This document shows, in pieces, positions 20,438 to 32,185 of a stretch of 64,000 bases of DNA. The notes below the pieces were generated by a model. That model saw nothing but the letters and a program-made list of their open reading frames with translations. It did not search any database and was not told the origin of the DNA. A program made the position numbers and the translations under genes. This DNA comes from Paracamarosporium sp. OC-R06-R3 (lineage: Eukaryota; Ascomycota; Dothideomycetes; Pleosporales; Didymosphaeriaceae). The first letter of the stretch is position 1; each line of letters starts with the position of its first letter. Location: positions 744,001-808,000 of the forward strand of contig JACVRA010000165.1 of assembly GCA_019828545.1 (NCBI GenBank), in the 5' to 3' direction.

Positions 20438-23087
20438 ATGCCGAAAGCGCTTCCCGCAGTGGGTCTAGCAGCTTGCGCGCTGCAGCTCGTCGATTTCGCG
20501 GTAAAGATACTAAGCAAGAAGCACGAGGTCTACCAGCCGAGAATTGGCTCAAGCGTCGAGAATGGACACCTATTGCGCGCGGTAACGCACGAGCTCTATC
20601 GACTAACCGAAAACCTCGAAGAACGCAAGCTGAACAGGATAAACCACGAAAAGAAGAATGGGAAGTTGGAAGACGTAACCCAACAGCTGTTGAAGCTCGG
20701 CGAAAGCACACAAGAACTCATCAATCCATTCATAGACGCTCTTGGTGAAGCGCAAGCGAAATGCGTAGCAGGCGAATCGACATGGACGACCTTGAGAGAG
20801 GCGCTAAGCACAGTGTGGAATAAGGGGCAGATTTCAAGTCAACAGAAGAGGCTGCAACTCCAGAGGAAAGAAATTGAAGTAGGGTTGTTGCGCGCGCTCA
20901 AGTGCGTCACTATCAGCCTGTTTTGTACTCAGATATGTGTACTCATTGATGTGCAGGGCTTACATTGAACAATCGTCTGAGAAAGGATTGTCCGTGATCA
21001 ACCTAGAAGACACGCAGGCATTTCACCAGGAATTATGGCAGCACGAGGCCATAGAAGCCATCGGCGTCAACGACTGGAAGGCGAAGAACAAGAAGCACGT
21101 TGAAGAATTCTCAAAACTCGTGGATGCTTTAGTACTTGCTGATACTGAAGCACATTTTCGGGAGCGAGTCTTTGCGAACCTCCATTTCAAGGAGCAAGAC
21201 GACCGCCTTTATAGTATCAGCAAACCCAATGAAGAAAGTTTCAAATGGATCTGGAATTCGCGACAGCAAGGAAGAGCAAGTTTCCCGGATTGGTTGGGGG
21301 ACACTAGTGGACGGAACGTCTTCTGGATGACAGGTATGCAAGGATCAGGCCACCGAGGCGATAATCAGCTAATCATCAACACAGGAAAGCCAGGCTCGGG
21401 CAAGAGCACGCTTATGAAATACCTCTTTCGCAACGAAGAGTTGTTTCCATACCTAGAACGATGGTCAGGTCACGCGCCAGGAATCTTGACTGGCTTCTTC
21501 CTCTGGAACTGCGGCACGGATCTACAGAAGACGACTATAGGTTTGTTACGCACACTGCTCTATGAAGCCCTCCAAGATATGATATTCGGGCCGTTAGACG
21601 AGAATCCAATCATCGTCCAACGGATTTTCTCAGAACGCTGGAAACAATTCTCTTCGTACGGCGGCGGCGTACATTCCTTCAGCCTGTCTGAACTTCGTAC
21701 TGCATTCGACCTCCTCCTTTCCGACACGACTAAGAAATTTCTACTTATGATTGATGGCCTAGACGAACTGGATGATGATCCGACTAACGCACTCACTGTC
21801 CTCATCAGCGCATCCAACCGCGAGAATGTCAAAGTTTGCATATCGAGCCGTCCATCAGTAATTTATCAGGCGACCTTCAAGGACTGGCCTAGTATAGAGC
21901 TTGATAAATGGACGAGGCAAGGCATTCAGGACTACGTGCTCTATGCGTTTGATCAAAACGATACCATGTTCAACATACCTGCTGAACAATCGGATGGCAC
22001 CCAGGAACGAGCTATCATCAACACGCTCATCGACAAATCATCGGGTGTGTTTTTGTGGGCATCTCTGGCCACCGAATTTCTCATACAGAGTACGAAAGAG
22101 TCAGACGACGTATCCACGATAAGATGGCGGGTCAATGCACTACCACCAGATCTCGAGGCACTCTTAATATACATGTTTGACAACTTGGAAGCACAATACT
22201 TTGCCCAAGCTGCACGACTTTTCCGCCTCGTGGACGCACACGGGTACCCATCTCTCCTTCCACTCTGCAGCGCCATTGACAGCGATACCCGATCCAGCCT
22301 CGAAGCAGAGACGCGCCCCTTGACCACAGGCGAAGTGCTGACCCAGACAGAACGGATGCGCAACATCCTCGTATTCAAATGCAAGAACCTCCTCTCCATA
22401 TTCGAAGCGGTGCCTACGGAAGAGAAACGCAACTCCGTAGAAGTAGCAGACCTAGCGCACTACAAAGTGAACTACGCGCACCGCTGCATCCGCGACTTCA
22501 TCCGGACCTACGAGATGCGGAGCCGGATCGCCAAAGCTACGGGGTACGAAGCCTTCGTGGAAGACGAGTACTGGGCGAATGCGCACCTGTGGACCTTGAA
22601 GACACTACAAGTCCGCGACGGAAAGCTCTATATCTGGGACGCTCTCGCAGATTGCATCGAGCACGCGCTCCGCCTCGAAAGCACAGATAACCGCGTGCGG
22701 CTAACCTACCTTGACGAAGTAAACGCCACGCTCGCGGAGCACCTCGTCAACCCTGCCACACCCGTTACGCTCATGGACCTCCCGCCTGGCGCGACGGTCA
22801 ACTCCTTCGGTGACATCGCCGTGTTGTTGAACCTCACGAATTACCTTACTATCAAGGCGCGCTCGGCGGACAAGAAGGACTTGCGACATGCGATGGAGTA
22901 CGCCAAGGACGTACGCAAAAGGCTTCTAGCAGGCGGCGAAGACCGATTCCTCGGCAAGAGAAGCAAGCTTCGGGAGTCGTACGAGAGAAACGACCAGGAT
23001 CTTTCGTCGCTGCTCGAGTACCACACGAAGAGCTCATTGAAGCTGGGGAGTCCGAAGATCACCAGGGACATGCCAGAATGGGTGTGA
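20438..23087 (+). CDS. NACHT-domain STAND protein (fungal NLR), 847 aa
   Basis: Three exons (20438-20901, 20957-21333, 21385-23087). The N-terminal helical region, about residues 1-160 (LPAVGLAACALQLVDFAVKI, LYRLTENLEERK), resembles the N-terminal domain of many fungal STAND proteins. A NACHT NTPase follows: Walker A GKPGSGKST near residue 282, Walker B LLMIDGLDELDDD, sensor-like VKVCISSRPS, then a WTRQGIQDYV and SSGVFLWASL region. The rest matches the DUF7791-type region that trails NACHT in this class (NYAHRCIRDFI). No WD40, ankyrin or TPR array is present, so it is a short NLR. Such proteins act as intracellular switches in non-self recognition and programmed cell death; the role here is inferred. 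An alternative ATG upstream at about 20318 is in frame but MPKALPAVG is the typical start. Confidence 0.85.
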
Positions 23088-23503
23088 AACAAAACGGAAA
23101 AAGGAAGAAAAGGGGAGGAGAGGCGCGAGCATTTTCAGGCGTTCTGCGTTGATACCAATTATCAATCGTTTTGATTTTGTGGTCGCATGGCACTCCATGC
23201 ATGAGTTTTCGGCAGGCTTTCCGAGATGGTGGCGGCTGTGGGATGTGGGTCGTCGTCCGGTGTGAGGGACATGGGCAAGCGAGTGCGTGTGCTTGGTCTG
23301 TCGTGCATGATCGTCTTCGAGCTATGCTAGTGTGGCAGCCACGGCGGGTACTCGTATCTTAGCTCAATGTGCTCTTTGTTTTTTTGCTTGTCTTGTAATT
23401 TTGCGTCGCGATATTACGCATATATAATCAAACATGAATAGAAACAATGCTGTGAACGATATATGTGTATGAATGGGTATCGTGCCTAAGCTATACATTA
23501 CGA
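23088..23503. other. Convergent 3' intergenic region
   Basis: Gap between the 3' ends of the NLR gene and the multi-pass membrane protein gene. AT-rich toward 23420-23470. No further feature seen. Confidence 0.4.
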
Positions 23504-24741
23504 TTACCAACCTCCTCCTCTCAGCCTCGTAGTAGACTTTGTGCTCCGCTGCCCATCATCTCTCTCCCCAATCTCATCAACCTCGACCTGCACCGCTACC
23601 GTCCTCACAATTCCTTCTTCCGGAATACGGAAATTGATCCCGCTTTCACTGCTACCCGACGAGTGTACGCTTCCCTCTTCTTCTCGGTCCTTCGTATCAC
23701 CTTTCCTCTCAGGCACAGGTTCCTCGCGAACCTTGGAGGTGATGTGGCTCTTCACACCGCTTTTGCTGGCCAGTGTGGTGCCGCGGAAGGTATGCGACTT
23801 CGTAGAGGGGAGTTCAGTGCCTTGGGACGGATTGGAGGACGAGTCGTGCTCGTGCGGCTTGTCGGTTCTGTCGCGCTTGCGGACAACCTTTGAAATGAGA
23901 TCGGACATGCAGAGCTCGATGTTGAGCTTGACGATGTAGCTGAGGGGGTGGAATTGGACGTATCTGTCTGCGTTAGCCCCCGTCTCACATCCGCGGTCGG
24001 CCTGAGAAGGGAAAACTTACATCAGGTCGTTAGGCAGACTCATCATCCCGATGATCAACAGGTCCATACTGATACTGACAGAGCTAATGCCTACGTTGAA
24101 CCGCCATAGCTCCTCGTATTTCTTCAATCCGGCATCTACAAGCCGCACTTTCACTAGCCAGAGGAAGTATGCATTGAGTCCGGCGTCAATGATGAGATAT
24201 ATCACTTTCTCGGTGCGGTCCCAGATGTCGTTGAGCTTGACCCACGTGGGAGAGACGTTCATCCGAGCGGGTATCCAAATGCAGTAGACGCTGATGTTTA
24301 ATGCCAGAATGGCGAGGAAAAGATAGAGCTTGAGACGGCGGCCATCGCTGCGGGAGGGCAGGATCAGAGTGATACGGTTTGCGATGATCTGGAGAAGGAG
24401 TTGGAGTTGGATGGACCAGAGGGTCACCTGGACGAAGAAGTACCAGAGCCTGTGTGATTTGAGTGTGATTAGCTATTGGACGCGAAAGGAATGTGACGGG
24501 AAACCGACTTGGATGGTATGTCACCACGGATCCATAGCCAGCTTAGAATGGACATGGCAAGGCAGACGATGATCTCGAGCCAGATCATGAAGACATATGG
24601 ACTCCATTTGTTGTGTTTCCTGCGCAGAACAGACAGCGTCTGCTTTCCTGCCTTGCTGATTGTAAGCGTTGCGAACCCGAGTGTGAACCCAAAGCAAATG
24701 GTGGGGATGTCTATCAGCGAGGCTTTGACAATGGTCGCCAT
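23504..24741 (-). CDS. Fungal multi-pass (about 7TM) integral membrane protein, 373 aa
   Basis: Three exons (24741-24509, 24449-24021, 23963-23504) with introns of 59 and 56 nt that restore IPSK-LWYFFVQVTLW and SLPNDL-IYVQFHPLSYIVK. About seven hydrophobic segments fill residues 1-235, among them IPTICFGFTLGFATLTI, YVFMIWLEIIVCLAMSILSW, LYLFLAILALNISVYCIWIP and VIYLIIDAGLNAYFLWLV. A hydrophilic tail of about 130 residues follows, rich in Lys, Ser and Glu and probably cytosolic. The core, especially NISVYCIWIPAR and IWDRTEKVIYLI, matches a common ascomycete membrane family of unknown function that resembles receptors in layout. Ligand and role unknown. Confidence 0.8.
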
Positions 24742-25830
24742 GGTGGACTCGAGGTGTGGGGTTCTGCCCTGTCCTGTGGGAATTGAACGATTGACAGGAT
24801 CGAGCTGGAATCAGACCACGCCATGCAGAGGACGAGGGCCTTATACCCTTGAGTGACTGGCATGGTTTCTCCCTAAACTTCATGAGCCGGCATTCTGGTA
24901 CACTGTCCTAGATCTGCTACACCGTCACTATCAGACCCTGTCTAGTTATTACTTCTGTTCCTGCCAAGATGAGGCTCGCAGCGTACCCGCTTCCCCAAGC
25001 TACGCCCTCCATTCCATCGCGTAGAAGAAGAGGCCTAGAGCTGTGCATATGAAGCTAGATTGTTCGGATAACTCCATGGTGATCTGCTAGAGAAGCGACG
25101 GATCCACGCCAGGTCTTGCGAATCTGTGGGGTCCAACACGCACGAGTGGATCGGATCAGGGAAGGCGAGTCAAGAGGTTGAGACACAGTCGTGCTGTATG
25201 GTGCGCAGCTTACCACTAATATCGGGCCGAATCCGTTTAGCAACTACACTCTACTCTAGACAGCGGTTGGCGGTTCTACCGCAAAGACCGGACATCGCGC
25301 CGGTCAACGGCAATGCCATTATACCATTGGACGTCTCCCATCTTTACCGCACAATTCTAATTGCTGATACGTCAAGAACATGCCATTATTTCCGGGAGAT
25401 TGCATACTCTGAAGTGAACGGAAGATTCCCACGTGGAGCAACGTTCCCCATAGTACTATAGACTTTAACTTTTCTCCGTCGTTGTAGTTTTCCAAGTTCT
25501 TCGAGTTCGGAACCTCCGATCCTATTTCGGCGTGTAACTGTTCTGATCAACAAAAGGGGTGTCGCTCGAATGATCCGATCTCAAACGCTAGAGCAGTGAT
25601 CACCGCGAAACGACCTTTGGAAGAAGGGACGAGTCAGTTGTGTCATTGATAGGGCTAGGTCAATAACTGACGTCCGCAAAGTGCTCGCTTGCAGAGTAAA
25701 AAACCAGACATCACCGCAGCATGGAACGCGTAAAATCTTTTAAGGTTTCGCTTCTCGTAGGTCATATACCGGTTTGTATACCATGAAGAGACGTGTGCTA
25801 GGTATATCCCCTCAATACACTCAGCGCAAC
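24742..25830. other. Intergenic region
   Basis: Promoter side of the 7TM-like gene and 3' side of the LCCL gene. Short open frames only. No recognisable feature. Confidence 0.4.
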
Positions 25831-27805
25831 CTAAGTACGGCCTGGCAGAGGGTCCTCCCATGTCCCATTCGGCCACCAAATCCCCGCTCTGGTAAAATCG
25901 CTGTATGTGATACCACCAAAAGGCTGATAGTTCACAAACCCGAACCGAAAGAACTCAGAATGATCAACGGCCTTTCTCGTCCACGTGAAATTGTTATCGC
26001 CATCTTTGTGGAAGCCTCGGAAGCGCTCCACATCGTTGACTAGTACACTGACTCCTTCGTACCCGCGCGCTAAACCTTCCCAGGCAAACGTAATGTTCGT
26101 GGAGTTGATGACAGGGTCTAAAATCGAAGGTATACCGGTTCCAAGTTGCGCGTCGCCTCGGAGAGCTGCAGCAGTTTGCAGAACAGACGCAAATCCCCAG
26201 CGCGCGATGCCGTTGATGAAGAGTCCGACAAGAAGACCCTGGCAGAGCAGACTAAGGCGCGTTTGCAAAGCCGTTCCGGGGAGCAACAGAAGAGCGAGGA
26301 TATAGTGGTGTATCCGTAGATCTAGCGATGGAACTGCCAGGAGTATAAGCAGGCAAAAAGCAAGAGTTGCATAAATTCCAAGATATCGTGGTAATCGACC
26401 CTCGAGCCTGAAGCACCAGGCTTGGTAAAGTACAATAGCAATAAGAATCAAGATGATGATTACTAGTGCTGTGATGGCGCCGGGTTGTTGCTTGAGATCA
26501 TGCGATGTGAGGCGCGAAATGGGTATCATATCCAAAGTAAGACTGTTAAGTGCTCCCACCCATAGAGCGCCTACCCAAAGGATCGTCTTTTCGTACTGAG
26601 CATTGAGATTTTTTAGAGTCTTTCGAACGCTGATGCGGTAAATGATGACGGCAATGAAAGCGGCTGGAAGGAAGTTTGCAAGAGCGGTAGATGCCAGAGA
26701 AGGATAATCTGAGTACGACGGAGGATCGGAAGCCATGGCGATTTGCCAGAAGGTGATGATAAAGATGGACCCGAAGAAAGTAGCAGGGTGCGTCGTGAAG
26801 AGGGAAAACACTGCAGTGAAAATAGTAGATAATGCGAGAAGGTCCCACCTTGGGTCCCGACACTTCGCTGAAGCACTCAAGACTTGTTCGCTTCGGTTGA
26901 AGTCGAACGACATTGGGAACGAGGAGTTAAATCCCACACTCGACATGCCATTCTCGGAGCTCGAGCCGTAATTTGACTTTTCTCCAATGAGATTGAGCAC
27001 ACCACAGCCTCCTCCATTATCCGTCAGAACGCCAGCCTGAATAGCAGCTCCGCAGATGAACGAGTCGCCGCGGTATACCAGCTCGTTGCCCTCTGATTCT
27101 TCCGGTGCCCCACCAACTATGAGCGGACGATAAACGATCGAAGCGTCGCCAATCGCGTATGGGTTCAATACTTGCACACCAGCACAATCGGCAGGGCACG
27201 TAAACGCAAAACTCGAATCATCGAAGGGGAGGCAATTCCTGCCATCAAGACCGCAGCTCTGAGCATTAGGCCTGCATGATATAATTTAGCCTTGTCAGAA
27301 TCGCAGGTCTCTGGGAAGCTTACCAGAGCCTGGCAGTACACGAAAGCCGAACAGGGGCACCGAAACCTCCTATATCTTTAGGTAGACTATCATTGCTGAG
27401 TACAACACCGAACACAACAAGCCATAGCATGAATGCACATATATAGACGCAGGCTTGCGCAAATCTAGGAAGCCGCGCAAAGAGGCGGATATGGAACGTC
27501 TGAAAGCCCTCGAAGAAAGGCGTAACGCGATTTTGTTTTGGAGGAGCTGGCCCTTTAAACCACTCTACGATTTTGCGCGTGCGAGAAGCGACCGGCGCTG
27601 GGAATTTGCTCTTGAGTTTACCCCAGTAAGGGAATTCGTGCGACCGCCCGCGGTCGCGTCTATTTCCATTGTTCGATGAATTCGCGGAATCCGAAGATTC
27701 CATTTCTATGTCGATACGAGGGTCTTTCGAAGATCGCGAGGGATACGCATACGGCGGAACGCCAGCGGGCTCTATGTCTAGCACCATGTTGGGGGCCTTT
27801 CTCAT
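25831..27805 (-). CDS. LCCL-domain multi-pass membrane protein, 640 aa
   Basis: Two exons (27805-27324 and 27271-25831) with a 52-nt intron that lies inside the LCCL domain; splicing joins LSCTARLW to PNAQSCGLDG. The first 115 residues are cytosolic and disordered. A membrane segment follows (ACVYICAFMLWLVVFGVVLS), then an LCCL domain at about 150-270 with its cysteines (CGLDG.NCLPFDD, FTCPADCAGVQVLNPY) and the SFICGAAIQAGVLTDNGGG signature. After it come roughly eight hydrophobic segments and an ectodomain-like C-terminal part with NSTNITF and NFTW glycosylation sites and a WWPNGTWEDP end. LCCL proteins of this layout are found across filamentous fungi; carbohydrate or lipid binding at the cell surface or vacuole has been suggested but is not settled. 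Confidence 0.85.
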
Positions 27806-28727
27806 CTCATCCGGAGGGTTGTGAGCGGAACGGCGACTGTCGGACGGTCGCGCAGGAGGAACGCGGAGCCGACGACATAGCACAGGAAGTGTGAGATGCC
27901 AAGTGGGGTGTACGAAGCCTAACGAGCGTAGAAGCGTATGGCAGATATCATTGCTGATGACGCCTCGACGTTTCGAAGGGTGTGTACGAGCGCCAAGAAC
28001 ACACGTGATGATCCTTCCCGCAGCAGGCGATACTCGGGTCTCGACGACATCCGTTCTCACGAAATCTCACCATTGTAGGATTTCTTGTTGCACTTCACAT
28101 GTCAGATGAACGACTTTCAAAGTGGAGTGATGTGTCGTCTTGAGGTGCAATGATCCTCTTCTTTCTTTTTGGCTGACGCGTGTCGACGTGACGAGCGGAA
28201 CTGAGTTTCAAGTTCGCCCGATAGACGAAAACCATGCGAGTCTAACGCTACACAATCCGTTTGTGTGGTTACAGGTTTTTATTGGCAATCACGAAAAGAG
28301 ATGGAAAATGACAGGAAATTGACACAGGGACATGGATACGAGATCAACCCGAAAGCTGAGATACGAGCACAACATGCGCAAGCGATAGCTGAACCGGTCT
28401 CAGCTGGTCTCAAAAACACATCACGGAAAATGCAGTGGAAGAGCACGTCGATGACAGTGGATGGGTATTATTAGGTAAACCGCGCCACATAGGGCTTCTA
28501 TCTACAAGTCCTGTAATTCCTGCTCTCGGAGCCGCGAACCGGCTACGGTCACGATGCATCCAGAGCGCCCGAAACGGAGGATTACGCCAGAAAATGCTCA
28601 AGATCCCAAACCAAACAAGGTCGATCTATCAACATGCCGGACAAGGTCGCTAATTAGAGTCGGAAACCGATGGCTCGATATGGTTATTGTCATAGTCGCA
28701 AGGAGGTGGAGACAGTGATGAAACTGT
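27806..28727. other. Intergenic region
   Basis: Upstream of the LCCL gene and downstream of the small GPI-type gene. Short frames on both strands carry no recognisable domain. Nothing else seen. Confidence 0.4.
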
Positions 28728-29016
28728 TTAGATCATCTGGGCAATGTTAGAAATTGTTGGGCAGGTATCGTGGATGCGTGCTTAGACTTACCAAGACAGC
28801 ACCGCCAGCAGCGACGAGGACGGCCATGGCAGGGCCGTTCATGACGGCGGCACCCTCGAAGGGAGCGGTGGACGAGGGAGCGGCAGAGCCGGAGACGGTG
28901 CCGGAGGGAGAGGAGGTGCCGGAGGGGGCGACGGCAGAGGTGGTACCGTTGGAGTAGGTGTACTGGGCCGAAGCGACGGCAGCGAAGGCAGCGGCGATGA
29001 TGACGGAGAACTGCAT
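28728..29016 (-). CDS. Small GPI-anchored cell-surface protein, 77 aa
   Basis: Exon 1 is 29016-28792; a 55-nt intron with a CTAAC branch site leads to a last exon at 28736-28728 that encodes only Met-Ile-stop. The protein has a signal peptide (MQFSVIIAAAFAAVASAQ), a Ser/Thr/Gly/Pro-rich stretch of about 35 residues suited to O-glycosylation, a small-residue region around MNGPA that could be the GPI attachment site, and a hydrophobic tail (MAVLVAAGGAVLMI). Without splicing the frame would run on into a polar tail that would spoil the anchor signal, which supports the intron. Likely a cell-wall or plasma-membrane mini-protein; such genes are often strongly expressed. No cysteines in the mature part. 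Confidence 0.75.
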
Positions 29017-29170
29017 TTTGATGGTGTTGGTTGGGGGGTTTTTTGGTTTTGTTTGTTGTTGATTAGGTACTGGTTGAACGAAAGTACTGGTTGATGCTGA
29101 ACGACAGTAGTGGGAGACTGGTGGTTATATCTGTGACTGTGCGATAGATAGGAAGAGCACAAGATCTTTC

Positions 29171-29194
29171 GAGCTCTTTCTTATATGAGAGCTC
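29171..29194 (-). promoter_or_regulatory. Possible TATA region of the GPI-protein gene
   Basis: A TCATATAAG motif, read on the minus strand, lies about 165 bp before the start codon and is flanked on both sides by GAGCTC. The position allows a leader of about 130 nt. Weak evidence. Confidence 0.25.
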
Positions 29195-31745
29195 GCCACG
29201 CGCACGCACCTCCAGGAGAAGACCCGCTTATCGAACAGCCCCCAACATTCACCCAAACAGAGGCCCAACCACTTTCTGGTTTCCCTGCCATTAGCGATGG
29301 TGCGACTTGAGCCGGGACCAGGAGTACCCACCACCACCGGCCGCTGGACCAGTGGCAAGCACTCCCGCTCCAAGATGGACACGCAAAGCGGTGGAGCCGC
29401 AGCCAGGCTCAGCTCGCTGTCAGGGTGACAGCCAAAGCGAGCAATCCGGCCACACACAGCACACCCACACGGCACCCACTTCATGCGCGTCCATCCAGCC
29501 ACAGCGTAGCCACGCACCCTCGTCGCTGGGTCCGGTGATTCGTGCAGAGGATCAAAAAATAGAGCACCAGTGGCACCCCCTACGTCACCTGCGGCCTGGA
29601 TGGCGCTGGTGCGATAAGAAATTTTATCGATAACCCCGGTCTAGATGACCGGCCTGGACGGAGAATTATTGGTGTGCTTGTTGAGTTTCTTGGCTGGCGG
29701 CCGGACCGGTAATCGGAAAACCGTGCCTCTACGCAAGACGAGAGCGTGCGACATGGCTGGGCGGGCTTGTTTCACGGCGGGAGAGGCGGGTGACTTGTGC
29801 GCTCAACGACTGCTCTCCATTGCCTGGCCACCGTCTGACCACACACTGCTCGTCATGGTCCCGAAAGTGGCTCCGCTTTTCACTCCGGCTGTTTTCCCAC
29901 GGGGAGGGATGCCAATAATTGACGCGTATGCAAGTTGATTGTTCTTGCAAGCGCCGAAAGTGATCGCCAGGGGTGGACGCCAAGCTGCGAGTGAGCGAGC
30001 GAGCGGGAGGAGCATGCACAGTCGGAACAGCCATCACATCATCCGCTCATCTCGGTGTTCATTGGTGGGATGCCTTCTGACCTTGAGAGCGTTGCTCGTT
30101 GGCGGAGCTCGAGCAACGGTGCGACCGACCTTGCATCGTACAACAGCACGGTGATTTGCTTCACTGCAACCCCCTGATGAGGCTGTCTTCGCACTTCGAC
30201 GTTATTGACGTGTCTCCTGCATTGCGTACCCTTCGTGGGGAGACCAAGAGACGGAAGTTTAGATGAATGTTTCAGTTCGGCCGCGCTCGGCAGAAGCCTC
30301 ACGCAGCCTCGCAAAACCGGGAATCAACACCTTGAATGACGCCCCTTCCGATAGTGACTCTGAGAACCAAGTTTCTCCATGACTTTACGGCACGCGCTAT
30401 CCGGAGAAGGTCTTACCATTAGTCTGGAATCATCACTGCGATAGCGAAACACACCATTAGCGAGCCCGTCGAAGACCTACAGTGCTAGTCTTGAAATCAC
30501 TGCCAGAATGCGAATTGCGAGCTACCGGTAGGATATGAGAAACAGAGCCGATGTAACGACGGCATACTGACAGCAGTCCATCGTCGTTTTACCAGCTTCG
30601 AGTTCGCGCTGTAATGTCCCGCTTACTGCGAAAACAACTGGCTCCCTATGGCCGACGAAGAGCCTTCGAGCGACATTCATGAACGCACAGTAGAACCAGC
30701 CGCACCTCGAGATTGAACACACGAGCATCAGTCTTGCCAACATACCGCATACTCGGTTGACATTCTACCGAAACGGGCAACGCCTTGGTTCCTTCATCAT
30801 ACAAACCGCACGCCTATGACGCAAGATCCAGTTCGTTACCGGATCAACATCCCGCTTCGGCACCGCACACTATGCATTTTCTACGGGATGCTTAGTCTGG
30901 ATCGATTTTGACCCTAGACTCCACATTGGTTGAGGCATTATACACTCAGACACCGTACGAGCATGGAGGAATTGCGTCAGCGAGAATATCGCGCAAGAAT
31001 ATCGCGCTTGCTCCATGACAACAGTCTCTGCGCAAGCTCAGCGACGCAACTGTGCCTTGTATCCAACCCCCTCCATACATCCCAGCTGCAAGAACAAACT
31101 CCGGAAGCACGGCAAAGCAACTTCAAGTTCCAAGGAATCCTGAGCTAACGGCGACAATAACGCTTTCCCAGCCCTGGAAACTCGTTCTAGAAACACTTCT
31201 GCGCGTGTCGGATACCACGCGAGACGACACTGGAAACGTTTCTCCTCTCCTTCCCTTCCGACGCGAGACTCCGTCTACCTTTTCGTAACCAACCACCAGA
31301 TCCCAACACAGCGTCCCAGCCCACCACCCACACCATTCTCTCCTGAACAACCCCACCACTCCTACATCTCTCCACACCACCCCCAAATCCATATAACTTG
31401 CACCTCACCAATAAACCTACTCACCAGCACACAACCATGCAGCATAAACAATACAAGCACCCACATCCCTCATCCTCAACCTAACCAACAAGGAGAGATT
31501 GGAAAATAGTCTAAACAAATTCTCCATTAGAATGGATGTTCCCTCGACTAGATCCTTGATGATTTATCCAGTGTGCTAGTTTCGCGATGGCGGTTGAATT
31601 GGTAGAATGTGATGTCGAGAGTTTGTTTTGTGTGGATGTATGTTGGTCGTGGTGTTGAGTGGAATGGATGGGGTGTTGGTGAGATGGGGGTTGTTGTGTG
31701 TGGTGGGTGGGTAGGGGGAGAGGGAATTGGTGTTGATAGTGAGGG

Positions 31746-31783
31746 TTTGGTGAGGTTTGGTGAGGTTTGGTGAGGTTTGGTTG
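31746..31783 (+). repeat. Tandem repeat of TTTGGTGAGG, about 3.8 copies
   Basis: Three perfect copies of TTTGGTGAGG are followed by a partial copy (TTTGGTTG). It sits inside a G/T-rich strand-asymmetric stretch. Confidence 0.85.
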
Positions 31784-32185
31784 TGCGGTTGTAGAATAGA
31801 GACAAGAGTTGGAAAAAGATCGGGTTTGGGAGTGGTAGTGTCGTGATCATGTTCCGGTAGGGTGCATTTCTTGTCTTCTCACAAGATGTCTCTTTCGCTA
31901 CACAACAATCAAACATAGATTTGGACCGTCACTGTGATCAAGTCAAGCCATCCACGATGGTGTAAATCCTATCCTTTCATTCTTCCAGAAAATGCTATTT
32001 ACCCGCAACCAGCCAAAGCCAGACAAAAAGTCCATCTCTTGTGGTTCATCAATCGTCTTATCCGCAAATGGTATTTTCGCCATGCCGCAACGCCGTGAAA
32101 TGCACATCATCACTTTTCTGCTTCTCTTGTTGCAGATGTTGCTCCAGATGCAGCAACTTGCTCTGATCCCAACGCAGGATCCCGC

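Larger units (their letters stand above)
29017..32185. other. 3.2-kb gene-poor region
   Basis: No gene can be supported. Open frames are short and mutually overlapping. The 31.3-31.9 kb part is low in complexity: C/A-rich on one strand and G/T-rich on the other, which creates a Pro/Thr-rich frame at 31548-31916 that I judge spurious. A 10-bp tandem repeat lies at 31746-31783. Confidence 0.45.

Noticed and set aside
31548..31916. 122-codon Pro/Thr-rich frame on the minus strand
   Set aside because: It is produced by a G/T-skewed low-complexity stretch and contains the translated tandem repeat; no other coding sign.
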